64,000 nucleotides of DNA, from positions 1 through 64,000 of the forward strand of contig JAZRZL010000018.1 of NCBI GenBank assembly GCA_045601345.1, read 5' to 3'. Position 1 is the stretch's first letter. Every line of letters begins with the position of its first letter. Shown piece by piece: positions 8,483 through 16,335 of this stretch. Position numbers and translations under genes: made by a program. The notes beneath the pieces are model-generated. The model was not told the origin of the DNA. It saw only the letters and a program-made list of their open reading frames with translations, and did not search any database. The DNA is from SVMC01 sp045601345. Lineage in GTDB: Bacteria > Bacillota > Clostridia > Oscillospirales > Oscillospiraceae.

Positions 8483-9763
8483 ATGGATCAGGATATTTTT
8501 GACTACGACGAATTAAATCGAAATGTGGATGATCTTTTAGAGGATGAGTATGGTCCGGCACAGGGAAGGTATTCTCCCATTCTCCCAGAGCCGGAAGCGC
8601 CCTTTCAGATTCGTAATGCTGCCAATGGCTATGGAGCGAAGGGCTACGGCGATACCACGCAGCTTCCAAGCTATGATGAGGAGGCTGCTGCCATGCAATA
8701 TGATCCGCAGACCAATGCAGGTGCTGTGATCCGCGCTTACAATACCGATTATGCTTCTCGGAATGTCCAGAAGGCACAGAAAACCCGGAAAGAACCTGTG
8801 TCTTACGAACCGAAACCTTCCAGACGGGAGCATGAGCCGAAGCCAAAGAAGCGCAGGAAAAAGCATATTTTCCTGAAATTCCTTCTGGTGCTGCTGCTTG
8901 TGATCGTTTTGGCAGTGATTGCTCTTTGGGTGTTTGCAAAGCAGCCCGACGCTGCCGATTCTGGTGCCAGAAAGGATGGCTGTTCCGCAATTCTTCTGGC
9001 CGGAACGGATAAGGATGGAGTCAGAACGGATACCATGATGCTCCTTTATGTAGATGAAAAAAACAGAGAGATGAATCTTCTTTCTATCCCCAGAGATACC
9101 TACACCCAAATGGATATCTCTGTTCCCAAGCTGAATGCTGTTTATGGGGTTGCCGGTGGCGGGAAAAAGGGTATGGAGCGACTGTTGGATTATACCGAAT
9201 CGTGTATCGGGTACCGGCCGGACGGCTATGTGCTGCTCAATCTTGACAGCTTTGAATCTTTGGTAAATTTAATGGGTGGCGTTGATTTTGATGTCCCCAT
9301 GGACATGGAATACGAGGATCCTACGCAGGATCTCCATATCAAGCTGAAAGCCGGTGAACAGCACCTGAACGGCAAGGAGGCCATGTGGGCAGTTCGTTTC
9401 CGTAAGGGCTATGCACAAGCTGATTTAAAGCGCGTGGAGGTGCAGCGGGATTTCATAAAGGCTGCGCTTTCTCAGTGGCTACAGGTGAAAAATATCTGGC
9501 GTGCCCCTGCGGCAGCAACCCTTGTGACCACCAATACCACGACCAATTTGAACGCACGGGAGCTTGCATGGCTTGCCAAGACGGCAAAAATGATCGGCAC
9601 GGATCATATGCACACCGAGACGCTTCCCGGTGAAGCAGCGGATATCCATGGCGGTTCGTTCTATGTCCTCTGGCCGGAGACAACCGCAAATTTAATCAAT
9701 GAATATTATAATCCTTATGAAGAGGATGTTTCTCCCGCTTCGATTTATTCTCCCTACTATTAA
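8483..9763 (+). CDS. LytR-CpsA-Psr (LCP) family cell-wall glycopolymer ligase
   Basis: LCP proteins transfer undecaprenyl-linked glycopolymers such as teichoic acids or capsule to peptidoglycan outside the cell. The 426-residue product has a long Tyr/Pro-rich cytoplasmic N-terminus (1-127), one membrane segment (about 129-152, after a KKRRKK basic patch) and an extracellular LCP domain from about 165 with the conserved Asp/Arg phosphate-binding residues in GVRTDTMMLLYV and LSIPRDT. ATG 8483 is preceded by AGGAGG; a TTG six bases upstream would touch that site and is rejected. The next gene starts 9 bp after the stop and may be co-transcribed. Confidence 0.9.
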   Translation: MDQDIFDYDELNRNVDDLLEDEYGPAQGRYSPILPEPEAPFQIRNAANGYGAKGYGDTTQLPSYDEEAAAMQYDPQTNAGAVIRAYNTDYASRNVQKAQKTRKEPVSYEPKPSRREHEPKPKKRRKKHIFLKFLLVLLLVIVLAVIALWVFAKQPDAADSGARKDGCSAILLAGTDKDGVRTDTMMLLYVDEKNREMNLLSIPRDTYTQMDISVPKLNAVYGVAGGGKKGMERLLDYTESCIGYRPDGYVLLNLDSFESLVNLMGGVDFDVPMDMEYEDPTQDLHIKLKAGEQHLNGKEAMWAVRFRKGYAQADLKRVEVQRDFIKAALSQWLQVKNIWRAPAAATLVTTNTTTNLNARELAWLAKTAKMIGTDHMHTETLPGEAADIHGGSFYVLWPETTANLINEYYNPYEEDVSPASIYSPYY

Positions 9764-9772
9764 GGAGCCGCT

Positions 9773-11305
9773 ATGCAGGAATTTTCTGTTGACAAAACAT
9801 TATACACCGGCAGCCCCGTAAATATGGACGGAAGAGCCGAGGTGGAGCGCCGGTGCTATGAACTGCTGGACACTCTGGGCATTTCCTACTGCCGTGTGGA
9901 GCATGATAAAGCAGAAACAATTGAAAAATGCCATCATGTGGAGGAAGTACTTGACACGGAAATTTGTAAGAACCTCTTCCTGTGCAACCGGCAGAAAACA
10001 AAGTTTTATCTTCTTCTGCTTCGTGGAGATAAAGTATTCCACACCAAAGACCTGTCTCGTCAACTTGGATGCAGCCGCCTGTCCTTTGCCTCCGGGGAGG
10101 ATATGGAGCGCTATCTTGGTCTGAAACCCGGCAGTGCCAGTGTTCTTGGCCTCATGAATGATGAGGAAAACCGGGTGCAGCTGGTGATTGACGAAAGTGT
10201 CAATCAGCAGACGATTTGGGGCTGTCATCCGTGTAAAAATACCGCCTCTCTTCGCATTGGACGAGAGGATATCTTATATTCGTTTCTCCCTGCGGTGCAT
10301 CATGCGCCCGTATTTGTGGATTTGCCCGAGGAAGAGGAGATCGTGCAGCGGATTCTTCTGGTGCTGACACCCGGCAGCACAGAGCAGAAGAATCAGGTTG
10401 CCAAGCTATGTGACGGAAAAATGCAGCCTGTTTTTCTTTCGGAGATTTGTGATGACAATCTGCATTTTCTGGAAAAGGCGGAGGTTATATTCGGAGAACC
10501 TACCCCGGAGCAGTTGCGCATGGCAAAGAAGCTTCAATGGCTGCAAATTTCCTGGGCGGGAGCAGATCGCTTCGTGCCGTCTCTGCGGGAGCTTCCCAAT
10601 GTGTGCCTGACCAATGGCTCTGGCGCGTATGGCATCACAATTGCAGAGCATTCCATCGGCCTGTTGTTGGCATTGACCCGGCATCTGCCGGAATATATTT
10701 TGCAACAGCATTCCTCCGTTTGGAAGGATGTGGGTTCGGAATGGAGTCTTTATGGAAGGCGGGCATTGATTCTCGGCACTGGGAATCTGGGTACTCAGCT
10801 TGCCAACCGCCTTCGCGGTTTTGGCATGGAGCTTGTGGGTTTATCCAGAAGCGGGAAGGCACAGTCTGCCTTTGATCGTGTGGTTTTAAGCGCTGAGCTT
10901 GACCGGGAGTTGCCTCTTGCCGATGTGGTTTTCGGCTGTCTTCCCGGCACCCCGGAGACTGCCGGACTTCTTCATAGGGCAAGACTTCTCAGCATGAAGA
11001 AGGATGCAATTATTATTAATGTAGGCAGAGGCAGTTTGATCCCGCTGGATGATCTTATCTATGCGCTGGAGCGGGGACAATTCTTTGGCGTGGGTCTGGA
11101 TGTTGTGGAAAAAGAGCCACTGCCGCCTGACCACCCCCTTTGGCGCTATGACCGCGTCCTGCTTACGCCGCATATTGCAGGTGTGGCAAAGGGACACTTA
11201 CAAAGTACACAGGATACTGTCTGGAATATTTTCTTAGATAATCTTCGCCGCTATCTGGATGGCGAGAAACTAGATCATCAAGTCAGTCTGACAGAAGGCT
11301 ACTAG
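9773..11305 (+). CDS. Fusion: YbaK/ProX-type tRNA-editing domain + D-2-hydroxyacid dehydrogenase
   Basis: A single 510-residue frame joins two enzymes. Residues about 20-185 are a YbaK/PrdX-type domain, which removes wrong amino acids from tRNA-Pro; the family signature HPCKNTASL is at 152-160. Residues about 193-510 are an NAD(P)-dependent D-isomer 2-hydroxyacid dehydrogenase: Rossmann loop GTGNLG, and the catalytic Arg, Glu and His in NVGRGSLI, VVEKEPLP and LTPHIAG. There is no stop or frameshift between them. It follows the LCP gene by 9 bp (GGAG precedes the ATG) and is followed 17 bp later by gluQRS, another tRNA-related enzyme. Substrates of either half are unknown; the pairing is discussed as a finding. 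Confidence 0.85.
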   Translation: MQEFSVDKTLYTGSPVNMDGRAEVERRCYELLDTLGISYCRVEHDKAETIEKCHHVEEVLDTEICKNLFLCNRQKTKFYLLLLRGDKVFHTKDLSRQLGCSRLSFASGEDMERYLGLKPGSASVLGLMNDEENRVQLVIDESVNQQTIWGCHPCKNTASLRIGREDILYSFLPAVHHAPVFVDLPEEEEIVQRILLVLTPGSTEQKNQVAKLCDGKMQPVFLSEICDDNLHFLEKAEVIFGEPTPEQLRMAKKLQWLQISWAGADRFVPSLRELPNVCLTNGSGAYGITIAEHSIGLLLALTRHLPEYILQQHSSVWKDVGSEWSLYGRRALILGTGNLGTQLANRLRGFGMELVGLSRSGKAQSAFDRVVLSAELDRELPLADVVFGCLPGTPETAGLLHRARLLSMKKDAIIINVGRGSLIPLDDLIYALERGQFFGVGLDVVEKEPLPPDHPLWRYDRVLLTPHIAGVAKGHLQSTQDTVWNIFLDNLRRYLDGEKLDHQVSLTEGY

Positions 11306-11322
11306 GGAAAGGAAACTGCACG

Positions 11323-12264
11323 ATGGAATATGGCCGTACACCGGTGGGTCGGTTTGCCCCCAGTCCATCGGGCAGAATGCATTTGGGAAATGTTTTTTCA
11401 GCCCTGCTTGCTTGGCTTTCTGTAAAATCGCAGGGCGGGAAAATCATCCTTCGCATTGAGGATTTGGATCCAGACCGTTCCAAAACGGAATATGCCGATG
11501 CAATCAAAAGAGATTTCGAGTGGTTGGGTCTTTTTTGGGATGCGGAGAGCGCCTGCCAGTCTCAAAGAACCCCGCGATATCAGGCCGCATTTGAGACATT
11601 AACCTCTATGGGGCTTGTTTATCCCTGCTACTGCACCCGAGCAGAGCTTCATGCAGCCTCTGCACCCCACTTATCCGATGGACAGGCGGTATATCCCGGT
11701 ACCTGCCGCCATCGGGAGACGATACCCGATCGCCGTCCGGCTTGGCGGCTTATGACAGAGGATCGTGTCATTTCCTTTTGCGATGGACTTTGCGGGGAAT
11801 ACAGCGAAAATCTGGAAAAAGATTGCGGTGATTTTATTATTCGGCGCTCTGATGGGGTTTATGCCTACCAGCTTGCAGTGGTGGTGGATGACGGAGAAAT
11901 GGGCATTACCCAAGTTGTACGGGGCAGTGATTTGCTTTCCTCCACGCCTAGGCAGCTATATCTCTATCGTCTTTTGGGATTGAAGCCGCCGGAATTTTAT
12001 CATGTGCCGCTGTTGGTTTCACCCGATGGAAGAAGGTTATCCAAACGCGATGGCGATTTGGATCTTTTGACCCTTCGGAAGACCAGTTCTTCTCAGGAGC
12101 TGATCGGTACATTGGCTTGTGCTGCTGGATTACTCGAATATCCTGCCCCTGCTTCGCCGGAGCAGCTTGTCGGTCAGTTTTCTTGGGAACAGGTAACAAG
12201 GGAAAAAACTGTGGAGATTCGCAGCTTCCTTTCACATAAATCAGGAGGTAATCCTTATGTATAA
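11323..12264 (+). CDS. gluQRS: Glutamyl-Q tRNA(Asp) synthetase
   Basis: A truncated glutamyl-tRNA synthetase lacking the anticodon-binding domain, which charges glutamate onto the queuosine base of tRNA-Asp. The 313 residues show the class I HIGH motif as PSGRMHLGN (14-22), DLDPDR, a zinc-site segment with cysteines at YPCYCTRAEL and PGTCRH, and the KMSKS-like LSKRDGDLDL. Length matches the GluQ family rather than GluRS (about 480). ATG follows GGAAACTGCACG; the 3' end overlaps nfnA by 8 bp. Confidence 0.92.
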   Translation: MEYGRTPVGRFAPSPSGRMHLGNVFSALLAWLSVKSQGGKIILRIEDLDPDRSKTEYADAIKRDFEWLGLFWDAESACQSQRTPRYQAAFETLTSMGLVYPCYCTRAELHAASAPHLSDGQAVYPGTCRHRETIPDRRPAWRLMTEDRVISFCDGLCGEYSENLEKDCGDFIIRRSDGVYAYQLAVVVDDGEMGITQVVRGSDLLSSTPRQLYLYRLLGLKPPEFYHVPLLVSPDGRRLSKRDGDLDLLTLRKTSSSQELIGTLACAAGLLEYPAPASPEQLVGQFSWEQVTREKTVEIRSFLSHKSGGNPYV

Positions 12265-13105
12265 GATTGTTGGGAAACGAGAACTGAATGCATCTGTCAT
12301 TCAGATGGATATTGAAGCGCCCTTCGTGGCGAGAAAAGCTCAGGCGGGACAGTTCATCATCTTCCGCGTGGATGCATGGGGTGAGCGTGTGCCACTGACC
12401 ATTGCCGGATATGACCGGGAGAGGGGAACTGTCTCCATCATTTTCCAGAAGGTCGGCCTTTCTACCGAGCTTCTCGGAAGCAAAAATGTTGGCGATGAGA
12501 TTGAAGATTTTGTCGGGCCGCTGGGAAAAGCTACCCGGGTGGAGGGCATTAAGAAGGTTTGCGTCATTGGCGGCGGTGTCGGCTGCGCCATTGCCTATCC
12601 TTCGGCAGTTGCCTTCAAAAAGGCGGGAGCTGAGGTGGATGTGATCATAGGCTTCCGCAGTAAGGATATTGTGATTTTGGAAGACGAATTCCGAAAGACA
12701 GCGGATCATTTGTATCTCATGACCGATGATGGCTCCTATGGGGAGCAGGGCTTTGTAACTGCCAAATTAAAGCAGCTTTTGGAGGCGGGTCAGCAGTACG
12801 ATGAGGTACTGGCCATTGGCCCCATCCCGATGATGAAATTTGTCTCCGCAACGACCAGACCCTTTGATGTAAAGACCGTTGTTTCGCTTAATCCCATTAT
12901 GGTGGATGGCACAGGAATGTGCGGCGGCTGCCGTGTCACAGTAGGCGGAGAAGTGAAGTTCGCCTGTGTGGACGGTCCCGATTTTGACGGCCATCTGGTA
13001 GACTATGAGGAACTGATGAACCGTAACAGTGTCTACCGTGAGCAGGAGACTGCCAAATCCCATCTTTGCCGCATGGATGCCATGGGCAAAACCCTGATAC
13101 CGTAA
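12257..13105 (+). CDS. nfnA: Ferredoxin-NADP reductase-type FAD/Fe-S subunit (NfnA-like)
   Basis: A 282-residue member of the dihydroorotate dehydrogenase electron-transfer / sulfide dehydrogenase family. It has an FAD-binding beta-barrel (1-95, RVPLTIAGYDRE), an NAD-binding Rossmann fold (VCVIGGGVGCAIAYP, about 99-113) and a C-terminal [2Fe-2S] site in DGTGMCGGCRV with a later Cys (FACVDGP). Directly followed by nfnB, the arrangement of the electron-bifurcating NADH-dependent ferredoxin:NADP oxidoreductase. AGGAGG precedes ATG 12257 and it overlaps gluQRS by 8 bp. An NADPH-sulfide dehydrogenase (SudB) role is the alternative. Confidence 0.88.
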   Translation: MYKIVGKRELNASVIQMDIEAPFVARKAQAGQFIIFRVDAWGERVPLTIAGYDRERGTVSIIFQKVGLSTELLGSKNVGDEIEDFVGPLGKATRVEGIKKVCVIGGGVGCAIAYPSAVAFKKAGAEVDVIIGFRSKDIVILEDEFRKTADHLYLMTDDGSYGEQGFVTAKLKQLLEAGQQYDEVLAIGPIPMMKFVSATTRPFDVKTVVSLNPIMVDGTGMCGGCRVTVGGEVKFACVDGPDFDGHLVDYEELMNRNSVYREQETAKSHLCRMDAMGKTLIP

Positions 13106-13118
13106 GGAGGAAACCGCA

Positions 13119-14507
13119 ATGTTTAATCCTTCTCAAGTGAAAACACCAATGCCGGAGCAGGAGCCGCAGATCAGGAACACCAATTTCAAGGAGGTTTCTC
13201 TGGGCTATACCGAAGAGCAGGCAATTGCGGAAGCAAGCCGCTGCCTGAACTGCGCTAAGCCAGCCTGTATGGAAGGCTGCCCGGTTAATATCCGTATTCC
13301 TGAATTTATCCATGCCATTTCCGAGGGTAACTTTGCCCGGGCCTATGAAATTATTTCGGATACCAATACCCTTCCGGCTCTGTCTGGCCGTGTCTGCCCG
13401 CAGGAGGTGCAGTGCGAAAGCAGATGTGTCCGTGGTGCGAAGGGGGAGCCGGTTGCAATTGGCCGTCTGGAGCGCTTTGCGGCAGACTGGTATCGGGAGC
13501 ATATTGCCGAAAAGCCTTTAAAGTCTGCCTCTAACGGTTGTAGGGTTGCTATAGTCGGTTCGGGTCCTTCCGGCCTCACCTGCGCCGGTGATCTTGCAAG
13601 ACTTGGCTATGAGGTAACTGTTTTTGAAGCGCTTCACAGCCCTGGCGGTGTGTTGGTTTATGGCATTCCTGAATTCCGTCTGCCTAAAGCCATTGTGGCT
13701 GATGAGGTGGAAAAGCTCAAGGCGATGGGTGTCACCTTCATGACCGACATGGTTATCGGCCGTGTACTCAGCATTGATGAGCTGTTCTCCATGGGCTTCC
13801 GGGCAGTGTTCATCGGTTCCGGCGCCGGACTTCCGATGTTTATGCACATTCCGGGTGAAGCGCTCAAAGGCGTATATTCTGCCAATGAGTATTTGACCCG
13901 CATTAATTTAATGAAAGCCTATCAGGAGCGCAGTGATACGCCCATTATTGTGTCTAAAAATGTTGCTGTTGTCGGCGGCGGCAATGTGGCAATGGATGCT
14001 GCCCGGTGCGCCAAGCGTCTGGGCGCGGAGAATGTGTATATTGTCTACCGCCGCAGTGAAGAAGAGCTGCCTGCCCGCAAGGAGGAGGTTTGCCATGCCA
14101 AGGAAGAGGGCATCTCGTTTTTGCTTCTTCATAACCCAGTGCGTATTCTCGGTGATGAGACCGGAAGAGCGGTAAAGATGGAATGCATCCAGATGGAGTT
14201 GGGAGAGCCGGATCAGAGTGGCCGCCGCAGACCTATTCCTATTCCCGGCAGTGAGGTAGAGCTGGATGTGGATACCGTGATTATGGCGCTGGGCACCAGC
14301 CCCAATCCGCTTTTGCGCACCACTACGCCTGGATTGGAATGCAACCGCAAGGGCTGCCTGATTGTGGACGAGAACTCCATGACAACGAAAGAGAGCGTAT
14401 ACGCAGGTGGCGATGCCGTAACCGGCGCAGCTACAGTCATTTTGGCCATGGGTGCAGGAAAAAAAGCAGCCGCTGCCATTCATGAAAAATTGAGTACACA
14501 GGTTTGA
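13119..14507 (+). CDS. nfnB: NADPH-dependent glutamate-synthase small-subunit-type flavoprotein (NfnB-like)
   Basis: A 462-residue flavoprotein with an N-terminal four-helix [4Fe-4S] domain (SRCLNCAKPACMEGCPVNI and later RVCPQEVQCESRCVRG), an FAD-binding GSGPSGLTCAG near 145 and a second dinucleotide fold with GGGNVAMDAARCAKRLGA near 288. Paired with NfnA 13 bp upstream it should form the NfnAB complex that reduces NADP+ with NADH and reduced ferredoxin. GltD-like proteins share this fold, but there is no large glutamate synthase subunit here and the NfnA neighbour favours Nfn. Confidence 0.9.
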   Translation: MFNPSQVKTPMPEQEPQIRNTNFKEVSLGYTEEQAIAEASRCLNCAKPACMEGCPVNIRIPEFIHAISEGNFARAYEIISDTNTLPALSGRVCPQEVQCESRCVRGAKGEPVAIGRLERFAADWYREHIAEKPLKSASNGCRVAIVGSGPSGLTCAGDLARLGYEVTVFEALHSPGGVLVYGIPEFRLPKAIVADEVEKLKAMGVTFMTDMVIGRVLSIDELFSMGFRAVFIGSGAGLPMFMHIPGEALKGVYSANEYLTRINLMKAYQERSDTPIIVSKNVAVVGGGNVAMDAARCAKRLGAENVYIVYRRSEEELPARKEEVCHAKEEGISFLLLHNPVRILGDETGRAVKMECIQMELGEPDQSGRRRPIPIPGSEVELDVDTVIMALGTSPNPLLRTTTPGLECNRKGCLIVDENSMTTKESVYAGGDAVTGAATVILAMGAGKKAAAAIHEKLSTQV

Positions 14508-14542
14508 GTTTACCATCTTTTCTTTATAATCATCATAGACAC

Positions 14543-14567
14543 GCCCACCGGCAGCTTGTCGGTGGGC
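14543..14567 (+). terminator. Intrinsic terminator after nfnB
   Basis: GCCCACCG pairs with CGGTGGGC around a 9-base loop, followed by TTTATT. The hairpin lies just before the ribosome site of the CBS-domain gene. Confidence 0.75.
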
Positions 14568-14585
14568 TTTATTATGGAGGGAATC

Positions 14586-15011
14586 ATGCTGGTTAAAAAT
14601 GTGATGACAACTCATGTGGTGACTGTCCTGCCGGAGGAGACAGTCGCAACGGCAAGCCGATTGATGGCACGTGACAATCTGGGTGCGCTTGCTGTGTGTT
14701 CCCGTGATGGACATTTGCGTGGGATGATTACAGATCGAGATATCGTCCTTCGCTGTATCGCGGCAGGGGAGAATCCTGCCGAGGTTTCTGTGCGGCAGGT
14801 AATGACCCGGCGGCTGATTACGGTAAACCCAGAGGAGGAAACCGCCAAGGCTGCTTCCCGCATGGCCGAACAGCAAATAAGAAGGCTTCCAGTCGAGCGG
14901 GAGGGAAGACTGGTGGGTATGATTTCTCTTGCCGACCTTAGCAGAGAGCCAAAATTTCGTATGGAAGCTGCGGAAATACTGTGTAATATCTGCAATTCTG
15001 TACGGAAATAA
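14586..15011 (+). CDS. CBS-domain pair protein
   Basis: A 141-residue stand-alone protein made of two CBS motifs (about 2-58 and 66-122), each starting KNVMTTHVVTV or RQVMTRRLITV and each ending with GMITDRDIVLRC / GMISLADLSREP. Such proteins bind adenosine nucleotides or S-adenosylmethionine and serve as energy or ligand sensors. ATG 14586 follows GGAGGG by five bases; ATG 14574 and the TTG at 14556 lie upstream without a good site. No partner gene is evident; the next gene is 374 bp away. Confidence 0.85.
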   Translation: MLVKNVMTTHVVTVLPEETVATASRLMARDNLGALAVCSRDGHLRGMITDRDIVLRCIAAGENPAEVSVRQVMTRRLITVNPEEETAKAASRMAEQQIRRLPVEREGRLVGMISLADLSREPKFRMEAAEILCNICNSVRK

Positions 15012-15384
15012 CAACAATTTTACTATGGCATCTGATATGGCGTTTGCACCGTATCAGGTGTCATGTTTGGAATTGGCAGCGCCAGAGATCGGAAAACTAT
15101 GGATATTCGCTCTTCGTTTTATTCTGTGAGAAAAAAAGAATAGCGTAAAAAAATAACAAATTTCTTGAAAAAGTACTTCCCAAATTTAGAAAAATGTTGT
15201 AATATAATGTAAGATGCTATTTGCAATTTGCAGCTCCTTTGTTTTCTAAGGTGATTTGTGCGAGAAAAGTCTTCAAAGACATGATGAAAAGGACTGATTG
15301 GCATTTAAATGCTGATTCAATAATAAGGGGAAGCAAAGAGCTTTTTCAATCAAATTTTTAAATATATGTGAGAGAAAGAAAAGT
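15012..15384. other. Gene-free AT-rich region before the cohesin/dockerin genes
   Basis: No plausible gene. A hairpin (CTGATATGG/CCGTATCAG, 15032-15040 and 15049-15057) may end the CBS transcript. Right of it the sequence is AT-rich; TATAAT at 15203-15208 could be a -10 box, but no matching -35 stands 15-19 bases upstream. I looked for a c-di-GMP riboswitch core and did not see one. Confidence 0.6.
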
Positions 15385-16323
15385 ATGAAAGCGAGAAAAA
15401 TTAGCATTTTCATTATATTTTGTATGTTGGTTAGCCTTTTTTTTGTATTCGACACAGAGACGAATGCAGTGAATGTGCCAACAATTTCTATTGGTTCTGC
15501 AGTGGGGCGCGTAGGAGATCGGGTTACTGTGCCAGTGTTCGTGGAAAACAATCCTGGCGTTGTAGGTGTCTTTCTGGATATTACCTATGATTCCGATAAG
15601 CTTTCTCTCGTTGATGTCACTGACACAGGCCTTCTCAGCGGTGGCTTTTTTTCCGAGAAGCTGGAACAAAACCCCTTCGCATTGACTTGGGAGGATTCCC
15701 TTGCACCCAATAATATGTGCAATGGTGTCATTGCAACCTTGACCTTTGAGATTCTAGAAGACTGCGAAAATGAAACCATTGAGCTTTCTAGTCCCCGTAA
15801 AATTATGAATTATGACTTAGATTTTGTCCAGTTTGACCTTATTCCCGGTACGATTGCGTTGACTAGGCCGATAGTGCCGATTAGCGGAATTACACTGTGT
15901 CAACCGCAGACCAATCTGGATCCCGGTGAAACTTTGGCAATTCCTGTGTGCATTGTCCCGGATAATGCAACAAATAAGGAACTACACTGGACTTCTTCTG
16001 ATGATACGGTTGCTACTGTATCTCCTATGGGTGAGGTTACTGCGTTAAGAAGTGGTACGACAACCATTACAGCTGCTGCAACAGATGGAAGTGGTATAAC
16101 GGAGGCTTGTACGATTCATGTGGTTATTGGCGATATTGATAAAGATGGCTATGTGAACACCGACGATGTTGTTTTGCTGATGCAGTATAGTATGTTACCG
16201 TCACTTTATCCTATCCCCTATAAGGGAAATGTTGATTTCAATCATGATGGAAGTGTTGACTCGCTTGATGTTGTGATGCTGATGCAATATAGCATCTTGC
16301 CAGAATTATATCCATTAGATTAG
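15385..16323 (+). CDS. Secreted cohesin-Big2-dockerin protein
   Basis: A 312-residue exported protein. A signal peptide (1-28) is followed by a cohesin module (about 32-160, with VPVFVENNPGVVGVFLDITY), a bacterial Ig-like group 2 domain (about 166-247, HWTSSDDTVATVSPMGEVTA) and a type I dockerin (249-312) with two calcium loops, DIDKDGYVNTDD and DFNHDGSVDSLD, each followed by the helix VVLLMQYSML / VVMLMQYSIL. Cohesins bind dockerins, so a protein carrying both can link two partners, as adaptor scaffoldins do in cellulosomes. ATG 15385 is preceded by GAGAGAAAG. The next gene, 12 bp downstream, also has a cohesin-like module. Confidence 0.88.
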   Translation: MKARKISIFIIFCMLVSLFFVFDTETNAVNVPTISIGSAVGRVGDRVTVPVFVENNPGVVGVFLDITYDSDKLSLVDVTDTGLLSGGFFSEKLEQNPFALTWEDSLAPNNMCNGVIATLTFEILEDCENETIELSSPRKIMNYDLDFVQFDLIPGTIALTRPIVPISGITLCQPQTNLDPGETLAIPVCIVPDNATNKELHWTSSDDTVATVSPMGEVTALRSGTTTITAAATDGSGITEACTIHVVIGDIDKDGYVNTDDVVLLMQYSMLPSLYPIPYKGNVDFNHDGSVDSLDVVMLMQYSILPELYPLD

Positions 16324-16335
16324 GAGGAACAGTTG

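Noticed and set aside
15012..15384. c-di-GMP riboswitch upstream of the cohesin-dockerin gene
   Set aside because: I looked for the conserved core and its tetraloop and did not find them.
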